From assembly GCA_039096225.1 (NCBI GenBank), contig JBBPEB010000024.1, positions 124,001 through 188,000 on the forward strand: a DNA stretch of 64,000 nucleotides. Reading direction: 5' to 3'. The notes beneath the pieces were generated by a model, which saw only the letters and a program-made list of their open reading frames with translations, was not told where the DNA came from and ran no database searches. Source of the stretch: Blastocystis sp. Blastoise. Lineage: Eukaryota; Sar; Bigyra; Opalinata; Blastocystidae. Numbering within the stretch: position 1 is the first letter of the stretch; the number at the start of each line of letters is the position of its first letter. The position numbers and the translations under genes are program-made. Of this stretch, positions 40,863 to 51,662 are shown in pieces.

Positions 40863-43800
40863 CAATTATAAAATCAAGTTTTACTATAATTAGTATATAA
40901 TTATTATTAAATTTATTATCACTAAACATATTTTTTTATAGCCATTCACTCTGTATCTTTATTATTTGTGGTTACTTTAATTTTAGAATATCGACATATT
41001 TTTATTTATTTTTAGTTAATTATGTATTTATTTATATACATACATGATAATGTAATATTTATATATATTTATATTATTTATAGGAGTTGTTTCTTTTCGC
41101 AGACAACAATTTTATTATATATTGTATGTTTTTAATTGATACGTATTTAAAAAAGGTTTAGGTTAATCTTATCTTATTTGAACTGATTATTCTGGTAATT
41201 AATGAATTAAGAATAATTCTTGTATGTATTTAATTTATTATTATTTTTTATAATTACTATAGTTGCATATTTTTTGAAGAATTATGGATTTCAAAAAGTA
41301 ATTACTATTCATAAAATTATTTATTTTTATTAGAATTATTATAGAATACATATTATATATATTAATTTAGCAGCCTAACTGAGCCGTTTCAAAAATTTCA
41401 AATGGCTGTAACTTTGGTGCATTTTATTGTAACGGCAAGATTTTTTGTAATTTACAAGATACTTATGACAAAAATTGATACTCAAAATTTGATTGGTCAA
41501 TTTTGAAAATCCAAGGAGAAAAACGACTTTTAAGAAAAAAGAATATTCGACATAAACAGTTTTGTGGAGCCATTAAAAATTGTGTTTTGGTGCATCCAAT
41601 TATATTTATCTTACTTTTTCATTCATTATACTTAGTTTTGTGATTTATAATTTATATTGATAAAAGAGTCCTTTTTATATTTATTTTATTTATTACTCAT
41701 CTATATTAGTTAAACTCGATTCATAATTTTTTTTTTGCAAAAATAATAAATTTTGACGAAGTTATTAAAATAAAAGTAAAAAACATAAAAATAAAATGAA
41801 AAAATCAACATATTTATTTTTGTGATTCGTCGTTCTCACTCATTAATAACTTTTAAATTAAAATAAATTTATTTTTGTATTAATATGATGTTAAACTAAA
41901 TTCATTTTTTTTATTTTGTCAAAACTCACACTTTTAATAATTGGATGTGTAACTTTTGTTCTTATTTTCTTTTAAAACGGTATTTATGAGTATTATATAA
42001 GTATAATATCTAGATTAGAACAAGAATTTCTTAATATAAATTCAAGGTCACCGTATGTTGTTACAGATTTGTTTTTTATTTTGTTAAATAACATGATACT
42101 TGAATGTAATGACTCTTAATATAGTCATAAAAGTTGTATTTTTAATTTTTAAATCTTTTTAAACCCACTTTACAAATAATTCCTTTTTTTCGTTTATTTA
42201 AAATAAGCGATTCAATATATTAAGTACATTCTATTACACTACTGACACAATAGTATAACATATCAAAACAACAGAAGAAATAAAAAAGGTCGAGTATATC
42301 TCGAAATGTTAAAGTCTATTTAAACAATTTGATTTTGTATTATTTCTGTATATATAGCTATTTAATACTCAAATATAAAATATTGGTCTTAAATAGTGAT
42401 ATTATTTTTTATAATGTGAAAAAACACCAAATAATATCAACTCAATAAACTTTAAAATGTTTCAATTACTATATATAAACATTCATAAACACTATACATC
42501 ACTCATTCACAAAAGTTAAGACAACATGTTAAACTGTTACTGACAATGTTTGCTAAAAAGTTAGTTATGAGTCACTATGAGTATGAAATGTTATAAATAA
42601 GCTTTAAATAAATAAATTTGTTTTTAATTGTCTTTAATTAGTGAAATAAATCGTTTAAAAAAAGAAAACATTTTTGACACTATAGTTTATTTTGACAATT
42701 TTTCCATCAATATTAATTTTTAAAAAATAAATAAAACTTATATATAAACTAGACAACCTATAGTTTATATATTTATAAAAATATTATCAAAATATAAAAT
42801 AACTTTTGAGAAAAAAAATTATATATGCAAAACATAAAAAAATTATTTTTTGAAAAAAGGGTATAGTTTATCGTTTTAATTTCTCAGTTAATATTTAATT
42901 ATTTTATATATTTTTAACAAATAAATATAGAGAATAAACTATATTAACAATATAAATTTTAATATTTGAAATTAATAAAAAAATGAGTTCAGTAGAGTCA
43001 ATAGTGTAACATGTTAAAAAACTGAAAATTGAAAAATCATTTTTCTAAAAATTTTCCAAAAGTTGACAAATCAAATTAATATTTTACAACTATTTTTTAT
43101 ATATTTGAAGACTAGGCCTTATATGTATTGCATATCTCAAAATAATGGTCAAAATTGGGTTAGACGAGTGTATGAGTATATGCACATGTTGACTCATAAT
43201 TTTGTAAAAAGTAGTTAAATGTGTCCTAAATCACATATTAGGACAATTCTATAAATATTATTACTTTATAATGAGTTTAAAGGGTAACATAATTTTGAAT
43301 TGTCTGTTTTACTGTCTTAAGTGAAGAAATTCAATATACTTTTTGTAAAAATGAGTACTAGAGTCGATAATACTTTTATATGTCAAAGAATTATTTGAAA
43401 TAAAGGTGGTTGTGTGTTTGCCAAAATGTTAAAATGAGTCTATTTTTTTAAAATGGTTGTAATAAGTATGCATTGAGTGTTTTTTGAATGTTTTATATAA
43501 AAATCTACAACAAATAAATAATTTAAGTTGTTTAAAAAATTATTTTTTTAGAATTACAATAGTTAAGTCAAGAGATTCAAGTCACTTTTTATAATAATAA
43601 TAAATAGACTTATTATAGAATATAAAATATTAAAAATTAGTTTAATTAAATGTGATTGACTGTTTGATAGGAATGTTAAAATGGGTAAAAAGATTTTAAT
43701 TGTTTCTAAAACAGTATAATACGTTTTTTTGTCACTAAATACAAAATTATTATAGTTTAAAGAATGTTTTTTGTCTTTCAAAAGAACTCATTCTTTGTAA

Positions 43801-43863
43801 TTATGACTTTAAATAAAAGAGATTCAAGCTATTCTTTATAAATTAAAATAATAAATTCAATAT

Positions 43864-44056
43864 CAGTGCCTTCCCGACTTTTTGTGACACTTGCGGTGAC
43901 TTTTTTTGACAGTCACATAAAGTCGCTTTAAGTCAGGCTTAATATGACTTAATATAATAATAAATATTTTTACACTGTCAAAAATTAACAAAAGTGTCAC
44001 ATTTTTCTGTGACAATTGCGGCACCGCAAAAAAAAAGGGCCTTTTGGAAGTCACTG
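43864..44056. mobile_element. hAT-type MITE, copy 2 (193 bp, inverted; TSD TTCAATAT)
   Basis: Almost identical to copy 1 at 16447-16639 but in the opposite orientation. It is flanked by perfect 8-bp repeats TTCAATAT at 43856-43863 and 44057-44064. Identical length and near-identical sequence suggest recent movement. Confidence 0.88.
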
Positions 44057-44378
44057 TTCAATATATATGTATATTAGCATAAAATTAGTTAAAATAAAAG
44101 TGGATATGTGTGTTTCAAAATGTTAAAGTCTTTTAGAGTTTTTTTAAAATAACTTATTTGTTTTATAAACGATATTTTATATACAATAATAAAAGTTCTC
44201 AAAGTACTAAATATATTTATTTATGAAATGTAGTGTATTCTTTGATTAATATTTTAGTTTTTAGTTTTTATTTAATGAAATAGTCATTAATGTTATTATT
44301 AAATTTTAATTTATTATGAACTATTAATTTAAAATAATGAAAAGATATTTTTTTATAAAACTATTTTTTTATTCTTAT

Positions 44379-44422
44379 CTAGAATCAAGCGTAGGCTGGC
44401 GTAGCCAGTCGTGAAACGCTTG
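44379..44422 (-). other. GC-rich hairpin near CTAG, possible Helitron-like end
   Basis: Two nested stems, CAAGCGT/ACGCTTG outside and CTGGC/GCCAG inside, stand out in AT-rich DNA. On the minus strand CTAG lies 13 nt beyond the inner stem, but the next base is A rather than T. Confidence 0.35.
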
Positions 44423-44629
44423 TGTTTCTTATATACGTATCTTGTGCTTTCAATTATAGATTTTTTATTATAATATCATAAATTTTTATTCATTTCCCTT
44501 TTTATTTTATTTATTTTTTGATTTATGATTCTTTACGGCTACAAATATTTAATTGAATATTCTTTTAGTTTTGTTTATAATAAATAAATTATTGAAACTA
44601 CTATTAGAAGAATGAAAATATATATAGAC

Positions 44630-44810
44630 CAGTGTCTTCCCTGTCACTGGACGAAATTGCCACGTGGCAATTGTCACCAAAATTTGTGACAAAATATTTA
44701 TTTTTGACAGTGTAATTTTATATTTTTATGACTAAGTCAATTTAAGTCTGGCTGAAAGTGACAGTCAGCTATTGTCATGGCAATTGTCACAAAAGTCAGG
44801 GAAGACATTG
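44630..44810. mobile_element. hAT-type MITE, related subfamily (181 bp, TSD ATATAGAC)
   Basis: Termini are CAGTGTCTTCCCTG and CAGGGAAGACATTG (imperfect inverted repeats). Perfect 8-bp target duplication ATATAGAC at 44622-44629 and 44811-44818. The internal sequence (GTGACA, TTTTTGACAGTGTAA, AAGTCTGGCT) is related to the 193-bp family. Confidence 0.85.
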
Positions 44811-45382
44811 ATATAGACTTCTTTAATATTCTTTTATAAATGAAAAAATGAGCCAATAATTAAGTTTACATGAAACCAAATTAACGTAATGATTGGATAT
44901 ATATGCTATTTTGTCCACTGAAATTGTTTTTATATGTTTTAGGGTCGAATAACATTGTTACAAAAAATAAGTTGAAAATATCTGAATCAATCTGAACCGT
45001 TCAAAGCTTATGGATCAAACTCTTTGATTCACGGGAATGCCTAACAGTGTTTTATTTATTAATTACTAATTTATACTATAGTACTAATATTTTTGCTAAT
45101 TATACTAATTTCTATATATATTTTTTTCAATTTTTTTATAATTACTTTTATTTATTATATATATTTGTTATCACACATTGTTTTGTTTAACAATTAAGAA
45201 GAAAAAACTGATTTCCATGTTTTTTATTTTTTTTAACTGTAATAAAATAAATTCCCGAGAATTACATTTTTTAGAAAAAGTGTCACCTTGATACAGGAGT
45301 AGTCTGTTTCAGGTACTTTATTGGCATCTTTAAAATACCTAAATTAGTTCTATTCATTTGTCTAAGTATTTTCATATATATT

Positions 45383-46358
45383 TTAAATAATAAATAGATA
45401 TACATTCAATTTGTAAAACAAAATATGACTTTTTAAACAAAACAAAATACAAAAAGAGTCAGTACTAAAAACATGAGACGTAGTATAGAAATATATTTTA
45501 TCCAATAAGATCATTATATTTTTAAGGGCTGAATTTCGCTTTTCCAGAATATTCTTATGATTCATAAGGAAATTCTTTATATAATTCAATGAAATGATTA
45601 ATGATTGACTTATTTCTTTTGTATGTAATAGTTTCATTGTTGATAAAATCTTTTGAAAAAATCTAATCGCAAGTTCTTATAATAAGAATTATTATAAAAT
45701 TATATATATGATAATAATTACAATTTGAGAGTTTAATTTATTTTAATTTATACGATTATGACTTTCATTATTACATTTAACTAGAAAGCCAAAATATTCA
45801 GAAAAAGAACCTTTCAAGCGACGATTTGATAAACTTTCTTTAATGGTGATAATCAGAGTTTTATCATCAATAATAATTTTTTTTTTCAAATTCATTTATT
45901 ATATATTTAATTAGAGTACATATATATACATATATATACAGATATATATAACTTATTATTAGATTTAAATTGAATATGATTATTAACTATTTGAAACATT
46001 AGTTTAGACTCTCTTCTGATATTCTCAGGAAGACAAAAAAGGAACATATCTTATTAAAGACTAAATTTGTAATAGAATATAATACATTATTATATCTTTA
46101 TTTTTATTGTAGAAATTTTTTGATTACGGAAAGGCAAATTTCTCTCTATTGATATATGTCTTAAAACTTTTCAATCAAAATATATAATGAAGGATTATCA
46201 ATGTTTATTGTGTAATATATATAAAAGACTAATGAAATACTGGTAAGATTATGACCAATAACATCGTTAAAGAAATAGTTTACATAATTTATGACTTCAT
46301 GACGTACATCATCTATTCGTTGGACTTCTTCGTTTGACAAATATTCAGAATCCATCAT
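45383..46358 (-). pseudogene. Companion gene of the CACTA-like element, copy 2
   Basis: Minus strand: MMDSEYLSNEEVQRIDDVRH...INYVNYFFND, then VLRHISIERNLPFRNQKIS, then MFLFCLPENIRRESKLMFQI, then FEKKIIIDDKTLIITIKESL and SEYFGFLVK, then a C-terminal segment with KNILEKRNSALKNIM. Block order and motifs (LRH...LP, two-codon split before the FxLP block, YFGF) match copy 1 at 40097-40862. It is interrupted by stops and frame changes, so dead or incompletely modelled. It starts 168 bp from the transposase start on the other strand. Confidence 0.5.
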
Positions 46359-46526
46359 AATATAATTGCAAATATAATTTTTTCACGGTTTTTATTAAAA
46401 TAAAGCCACTCATTTTTAGATAAATTTTATAATAATAAATACAGAAAGAGTTAATACATATTATATTTAAAATAGAGTTCAACATATTACATTTCTAATA
46501 GATTTAATTTTGCAATTTAACTCAAA

Positions 46527-49376
46527 ATGAATAATAGTTTACCTTATAATATTTCTAACAAAAAATCTTCAATTGATCGTATACATATTACATTTCAATA
46601 TTAGTTTTATAATAAATAGCTCATTTAATACTTCTCAATAAACACAATAATCAAAATACTAATAATGATATTCAAAATAGTATAAATATCAATGATAATG
46701 ACTTTTCAACAAATGAAAATATAATTAGAAATATAGTTCAAACATTTATGAAGAGCAATGTATACATATATACTCATAATTAATATGAGATTACTTATAA
46801 AACATCATTACTCTCATTATAAAATACAATTAGTATCTCTTATTTACTTTTTAAATAAACATATTTATAGTCTAGTTACCAAATAAAGAAGCTAAATCTT
46901 TACTGCAATTGATAGAAGACGATATATTCTATTGTTGATCAATACTAGGTATAAGTGGTAGAAAATTGTACACATATATAATCTTATTAATAAGATAATG
47001 AAAAGGCTTAATGCTAATATTGAATTGTATAAAATTCCTAAGAATGGACAGAATCTAATACGAAGGTATGTTACAAAGTAAAATAATAAAATTAAGAGTA
47101 TTAACATCTATTCATGTAGCAAATGTTTCAATATTGGAACATACAATACAAAGAAGACTTACCATTATATTCTGACATTCAATGTCTTAATCCAAACTGT
47201 AATAGAAGTATATGTATGTAAAATATATATTTATCAATATATCAGCATATTCTTGTTATTAATCATTAAGCTATCATTACACATATATCAACTACATATA
47301 ATTTCCTTAGGTACCAAACAAATCATAATTCCACTCATACCAAGAATAATGAGTCTTTTTTCTTCATCTAAACTAGTATCAGAAATAGAGTATCATCGTA
47401 AAGAAGAAATTTTAGATTTTCTGAATATGATATATTCTTTGGATGGTAATATAAATAATACTAGTAATATACCTGTTTATATGCTTGGCAATAATTACAA
47501 ATCATATATTCAACAAGTATTAAATAAAGGAGATATCTTTTTGTCAATTAACATTACAACAGATGGAATTTTCATCTTTAATCAATAGTTACAAGTCAAA
47601 ATTGTTCTACTAATCCAGTCTTAATTGAACTTCTAAATTATAAAATGAAAAGAATAATTGATACCAGGAAATAATATATGTACTCATATGTCGAAGAGAA
47701 TAGGATACATATTTGTTTAGATATTATTTCTAAAGAACTAAGACTATTAAGTTAAGGTATTATTATGGATGTTTTTATTAATGGATCCTAACAGAAGAAA
47801 AAAAGGTTGTCGAATTATTAATAAACTTCTTTGGGGATACGGCAGCTCTAGCACACGTTGGTAAGTTTCTAGGTCCTGCATCAACATATACCTGCAGATT
47901 CTTGGATTTGGTTGTGACAAACACAAAAGAAAATTTCATAAAGGTATGAATTGATCATTTAATCAGATTTCAAATAGTATTAAAGATACTACATTAAATT
48001 CAAAGTTATATATATACCATGTTAAAAATCACAAATAAATGGATCAGTCCTGATGTATCAATGATAAATAATAAGACAATGGTTAGATATGACAATATTT
48101 CATCGAAAAATGAACATAACAATGATGTATTCCAAAATAATGTTTATAAAGAATATACTAAAGAGATAATAGATAATATAAGAGAAGGAAATCCAGATAG
48201 TATATTTGTAAAAGGTATTAAGATTACTAAATCTTCATTTGACCAATTATTATATTTCGATTCATCAAAATCTTTTTCTTTAGATATAATGCACTTATTC
48301 GGTAACATTTGCAATACATTATTACCATTACTCTTTGAATTTTCTAAAGATGATACAGAAAAAGTTCAATCACATGATAAAGAAAACTCAAAATCTAAAT
48401 TGTACAAAGTACAGAATCTAAATCTAAAAGGAAGAAAGAATTAAAACCTCAAAAGAAGAAAGAATTAAAAACCTCAAAAGAAGAAAGGATCAAAATCAAA
48501 AAAGAAAAATATATCTAAAAAGAAAGAGGAATCAAAAGAGAACAATAAAACAACATCTAATCCAATACATCATGATGAACATTCTGAAGAAATTGATTAT
48601 TCATTATTTACACTTGATGCTGAAAATTTAAATATAGTAGCAACAAGACTTTCACACTTTAATAGCCTTTATGGGAACTCTGAATACCAAAACAGGTATA
48701 TAATGGATGAAAAAAAATTAGTAAATTGAGTACATACATAAAAGTATTTTTCATTTCAAAAGTACTTCCATTACTCATATTTGACTTCTCAATGAAAAAT
48801 AGTTATATTATTCCACTTATAGAGATTCTTGCATCAATAATTCATGATGTTTATGTTTATTCAGCTTCTGATATAGAAGAATTGGAAATATTGAAGGCTA
48901 AGTGCTACTCATTCACCTTTTTATGTGAATTACTATTACCAAACAAATTGATGACTTAACAAACCCATTGTTTACAGCATATTTCAAGATGTATTCAAGA
49001 TGCAGGTAGTTTATCAGTTACAGCTACATGGAGTTCAGAGGCATATTACTCAAGAATAAAACAAGTTCTCACAGTAGAAACGAATTTAATATATCATGTT
49101 GTTTATCTACAATCACAAACGAAACAATCATTCTTTGCAAAAATTTATCTAGTAATATAAATAATATTCAAAAATCAATAAGTAACTGTAATTCAGAAAA
49201 CAATAATCTAATACTTCTTTCTTCAGTTATTAATATTAGTGTTCCTGAAATGAAATCAAGAAACAAAACTAGTATAAATCCTTCTATTCAATCAGTATAG
49301 GGAGTTGATATAGTTCCATCAATAGAACTAGAAGATGATACTCTAAAATGTCTTTTTACTACATTTTTTTCAAGGT
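46527..49376 (+). pseudogene. Tnp2/CACTA-like transposase, copy 2, most complete
   Basis: Starts MNNSLPYNISNKKSSID. In order: acidic segment ending ENIIRNIVQTFMKSN; EAKSLLQLIEDDIFYC; KIPKNGQNLIRR; a zinc segment (SCSKCF...YSDIQCLNPNCNRS); SINITTDGIFIFNQ, the DG motif of the core; FFGDTAALAHVGKFLGPAST followed by CRF; FDSSKSFSLDIMHLFGNICN, the D.MH motif; and HISRCIQDAGSLSVTATWSS followed by E, the H....D.G.L....E motif of DUF4218-type C-termini. This motif series is that of En/Spm (CACTA)-like Tnp2 transposases. Stops and frameshifts separate the blocks, so it is inactive. It is cut at its 3' side by the inverted-repeat element at 49377. Confidence 0.65.
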
Positions 49377-50083
49377 AAAAATGAGGGTTAAATCTCGATA
49401 GTCAAGTTTTCAGACATTCATATTATGGGTTGACATTTTTGTCTTAATTATTTACGTGTTGACATTTATGATTAAATTATTTACAAGTTGAAAATTATGA
49501 TTTTATTATTTACAAGTTGACAACTATGATTTTATTATTTACAAGTTGACAATTATGATTTAATTATTTGCGTGTTAATAGTTATGATTTATTTTTTAAG
49601 TGTTCTTTAAAGAAAAATCATGTCTTTTCTGGTTTTCTTTGTTTAAATTATTATGAAAAGTATAAGAAAAAACAACAATAAATTAATCATGATGGTCAAC
49701 TTGAAAATAATTAAATTCAGTTCCTTCCCAACAATTTGTGATACTTTCGGCGACTATTTGTTATAATCCCTTTAAGTCTGATTTAATATGACTAAATATA
49801 TAAATAAATAATTTGTTATCGTCAAAATTTATCAAAAGTGTCACCGTTTTTTGTAACAATTGCTTCATCATAAAAAAAACCTGTTAGAAATCACTGATTA
49901 TGTCATAATTGTCAACTCGTAAATAATTAAATCATAATTGTCAACTCGTAAAAAAATAAGACACAAATGTCACTCGTAAATAATTAAGGCAAAAATGTCA
50001 ACTCGTAAAAAATTAAGGCACAAATATCAATTCGTAAATGAATGTCTGAAAACTTGACTATTGGTATTTAACCCTTTTTTTAT
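49377..50083. mobile_element. 707-bp inverted-repeat element with subterminal direct repeats and a nested MITE
   Basis: The ends are imperfect inverted repeats (GGGTTAAATCTCGATAGTCA at the left; its complement with a few differences at the right, around 50040-50075). Inside each arm a unit of about 27 bp, GTTGACAATTATGATTTAAT plus TATTTAC, is repeated about 4-5 times in opposite orientation. The middle (49718-49896) is a decayed hAT-type MITE. It has no coding capacity, and no target-site duplication could be assigned. Confidence 0.7.
49718..49896. mobile_element. Decayed hAT-type MITE nested in the inverted-repeat element
   Basis: Begins CAGTTCCTTCCC and ends AAATCACTG, with interior text matching the 193-bp family (AAGTCTGATTTAATATGACT, AAAAGTGTCACC). 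The flanking 8-mers, ATTAAATT and ATTATGTC, no longer match, as expected of an old copy. Confidence 0.6.
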
Positions 50084-50103
50084 AATTATCATTTAGAATT
50101 TCA

Positions 50104-50678
50104 TTAGAGGAACATACATATAAAGCCATAAAAAGACATAAGAGTACGTTCATTTTTTCTATTAACAATAGTTACCTTTACTGATTTCATAATTTTAATA
50201 TTTTTAATAGAAGAATCATCTAGAAACATTTTATTGTATTCAATAAGAATCAAGTAAATACACCTATATAAAGAATTCTTAGGATTAAACATAACACTTT
50301 GTGAATTCATTTTAAACAATGAGCGACCTTTTGATCTGATTTCAACAGGTACACAAAAATGCACATATTTTAAGATTCTCTATATATATGAATTTTAAAA
50401 AGCAATAAAAATATACTTTTATCTCTTCTATATCATTTTTTGTGGGTAAAACTGGAATATTAAGACTAATATATTCTTTTCTTAAGAATATTTCCATTTC
50501 ATCTGCTAATAGTAATCTATCTTTTACTAATATTATAGCATTACTAAATAACATAATAGATCATAAAATTAGCAGAATTTGATAATAAACAACCAAAGTA
50601 ATAATCAACTCCTCTATGAATGTTTGCCTTGAATAAATCAATTCTTCGAATGATATCTTCTTTTTCACAATTATTCAT
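50104..50678 (-). pseudogene. Companion gene of the CACTA-like element, copy 3
   Basis: Minus strand: MNNCEKEDIIRRIDLFKANI...VDYYF, intron (GTTGTT...TATTTAG), NAIILVKDRLLLADEMEIFL...LNIPVLPTKNDIE, intron, VHFCVPVEIRSKGRSLFKMN...NPKNSLYRC...FLDDSSIKNIKIMKSVKVTI...FYGF. Matches copy 2 at RRID...VDYYF (QRID...VNYFF) and copy 1 at LETFLR...GLPI (MEIFLR...NIPV), at the H..PF block and at YFGF. The exons are mostly open, but the C-terminal exon seen in copy 1 is missing. Confidence 0.5.
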
Positions 50679-50886
50679 TTATAGAAAAGTATGAAAAGAA
50701 TTGAAATCAAATTTATGAAGAGAATATTCTAGAAACATTTTTTTAGCCACTAATTATCATTTTAGTAGATTATGATTACCTAATGATTTGTAAATAAGTC
50801 ATTAATCGTGAATATATTTTTAAAAGATTATTAAAAATAGATATATTCGTTATTGCTTAGCATAGAATAAATTTTATATTATAATA

Positions 50887-51201
50887 ATGAGTGAACATTT
50901 CTACTTTTTTGATGAAGATAACTTATGAAACACTTTAGAATGTATTTTTATCTATTTAGACATATCTAATTAACATATTTTATTATTCAATAAACATAAT
51001 TATCATTTATTTCTATTTAACTACTTTTTCATTGCTTTAATAGATTTATTGAAGGATAATAATACGACAGAAACAGTAGACAATATTTGTAGTATTGAAG
51101 TAGATTCAGATGAGCAAGAGCAAGACAATATATCTAAAAATTAAACTTTCAGAAACCAATCTATAATTGACGATATAATTGATACAATTAATAGAAATGA
51201 C
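50887..51201 (+). pseudogene. Tnp2/CACTA-like transposase N-terminus, copy 3
   Basis: MSEHFYFFDEDN..., an intron, then an acidic exon ending QSIIDDIIDTINRND, the counterpart of ESIINDIMNKIINHE in copy 1 and ENIIRNIVQTFMKSN in copy 2, followed by a GTAAAT donor. In-frame TGA and TAA are present. It starts 208 bp from the companion gene, divergently. The rest of the transposase is gone, displaced by the 2.2-kb repeat at 51663. Confidence 0.45.
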
Positions 51202-51662
51202 GTAAATATATATATATATGTATATTTCTAACTCATCTCATTTTTTTACTAATTAATATGTAATATGAATATATACTAATAGCCTCAAAGTATACGTTTC
51301 ACATTTAATAACCAGGGAATTGAAAAATACATATATCAATAATGGTCGATGCTTAACATTAGTAAGCAAAAAAATACTATTTTCTTTGAATTTGCTTACA
51401 GGATAATTGAAAAGGTGAATCTATCATATACATTATTAAAAGTTACAAGTAAAGGACAAGACGGTCTCAGAAAATTTATTAATAATATGAATCATCAAAT
51501 TGCTTGTGGAAGTATTTATCTTAGTAACAATTGCCATAGTATTCTTTCATTCAATTTGACAGACAGATAACCAACAACAGATGGAATAGCATGAAACGAT
51601 AGTAATGTATATCAGGAGAAAGTATACAAATATGAATATATACATATATATATATATATATG
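51202..51662 (+). other. Spacer with an unassigned open exon (51349-51570)
   Basis: The frame IIEKVNLSYTLLKVTSKGQD...MNHQIACGSIYLSNN looks coding and may be a later exon of the transposase remnant to its left, but I could not match it to the better copy. Its function is unknown. Confidence 0.3.

Larger units (their letters stand above)
40863..45382. other. 4.5-kb noncoding region with MITEs and a hairpin
   Basis: No coding exon was found. Parts of 42.9-44.3 kb share phrases with the 2.2-kb repeats (GAGATTCAAG followed by TTTTAATAATAAATAG-like text) and may be an older, diverged copy. Two MITEs and a GC-rich hairpin are listed separately. Confidence 0.4.

Noticed and set aside
49440-50070. 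CRISPR-like repeat array
   Set aside because: The roughly 27-bp units are adjacent, with no unique spacers, and occur as two opposed arrays inside an inverted-repeat element in a eukaryotic context.
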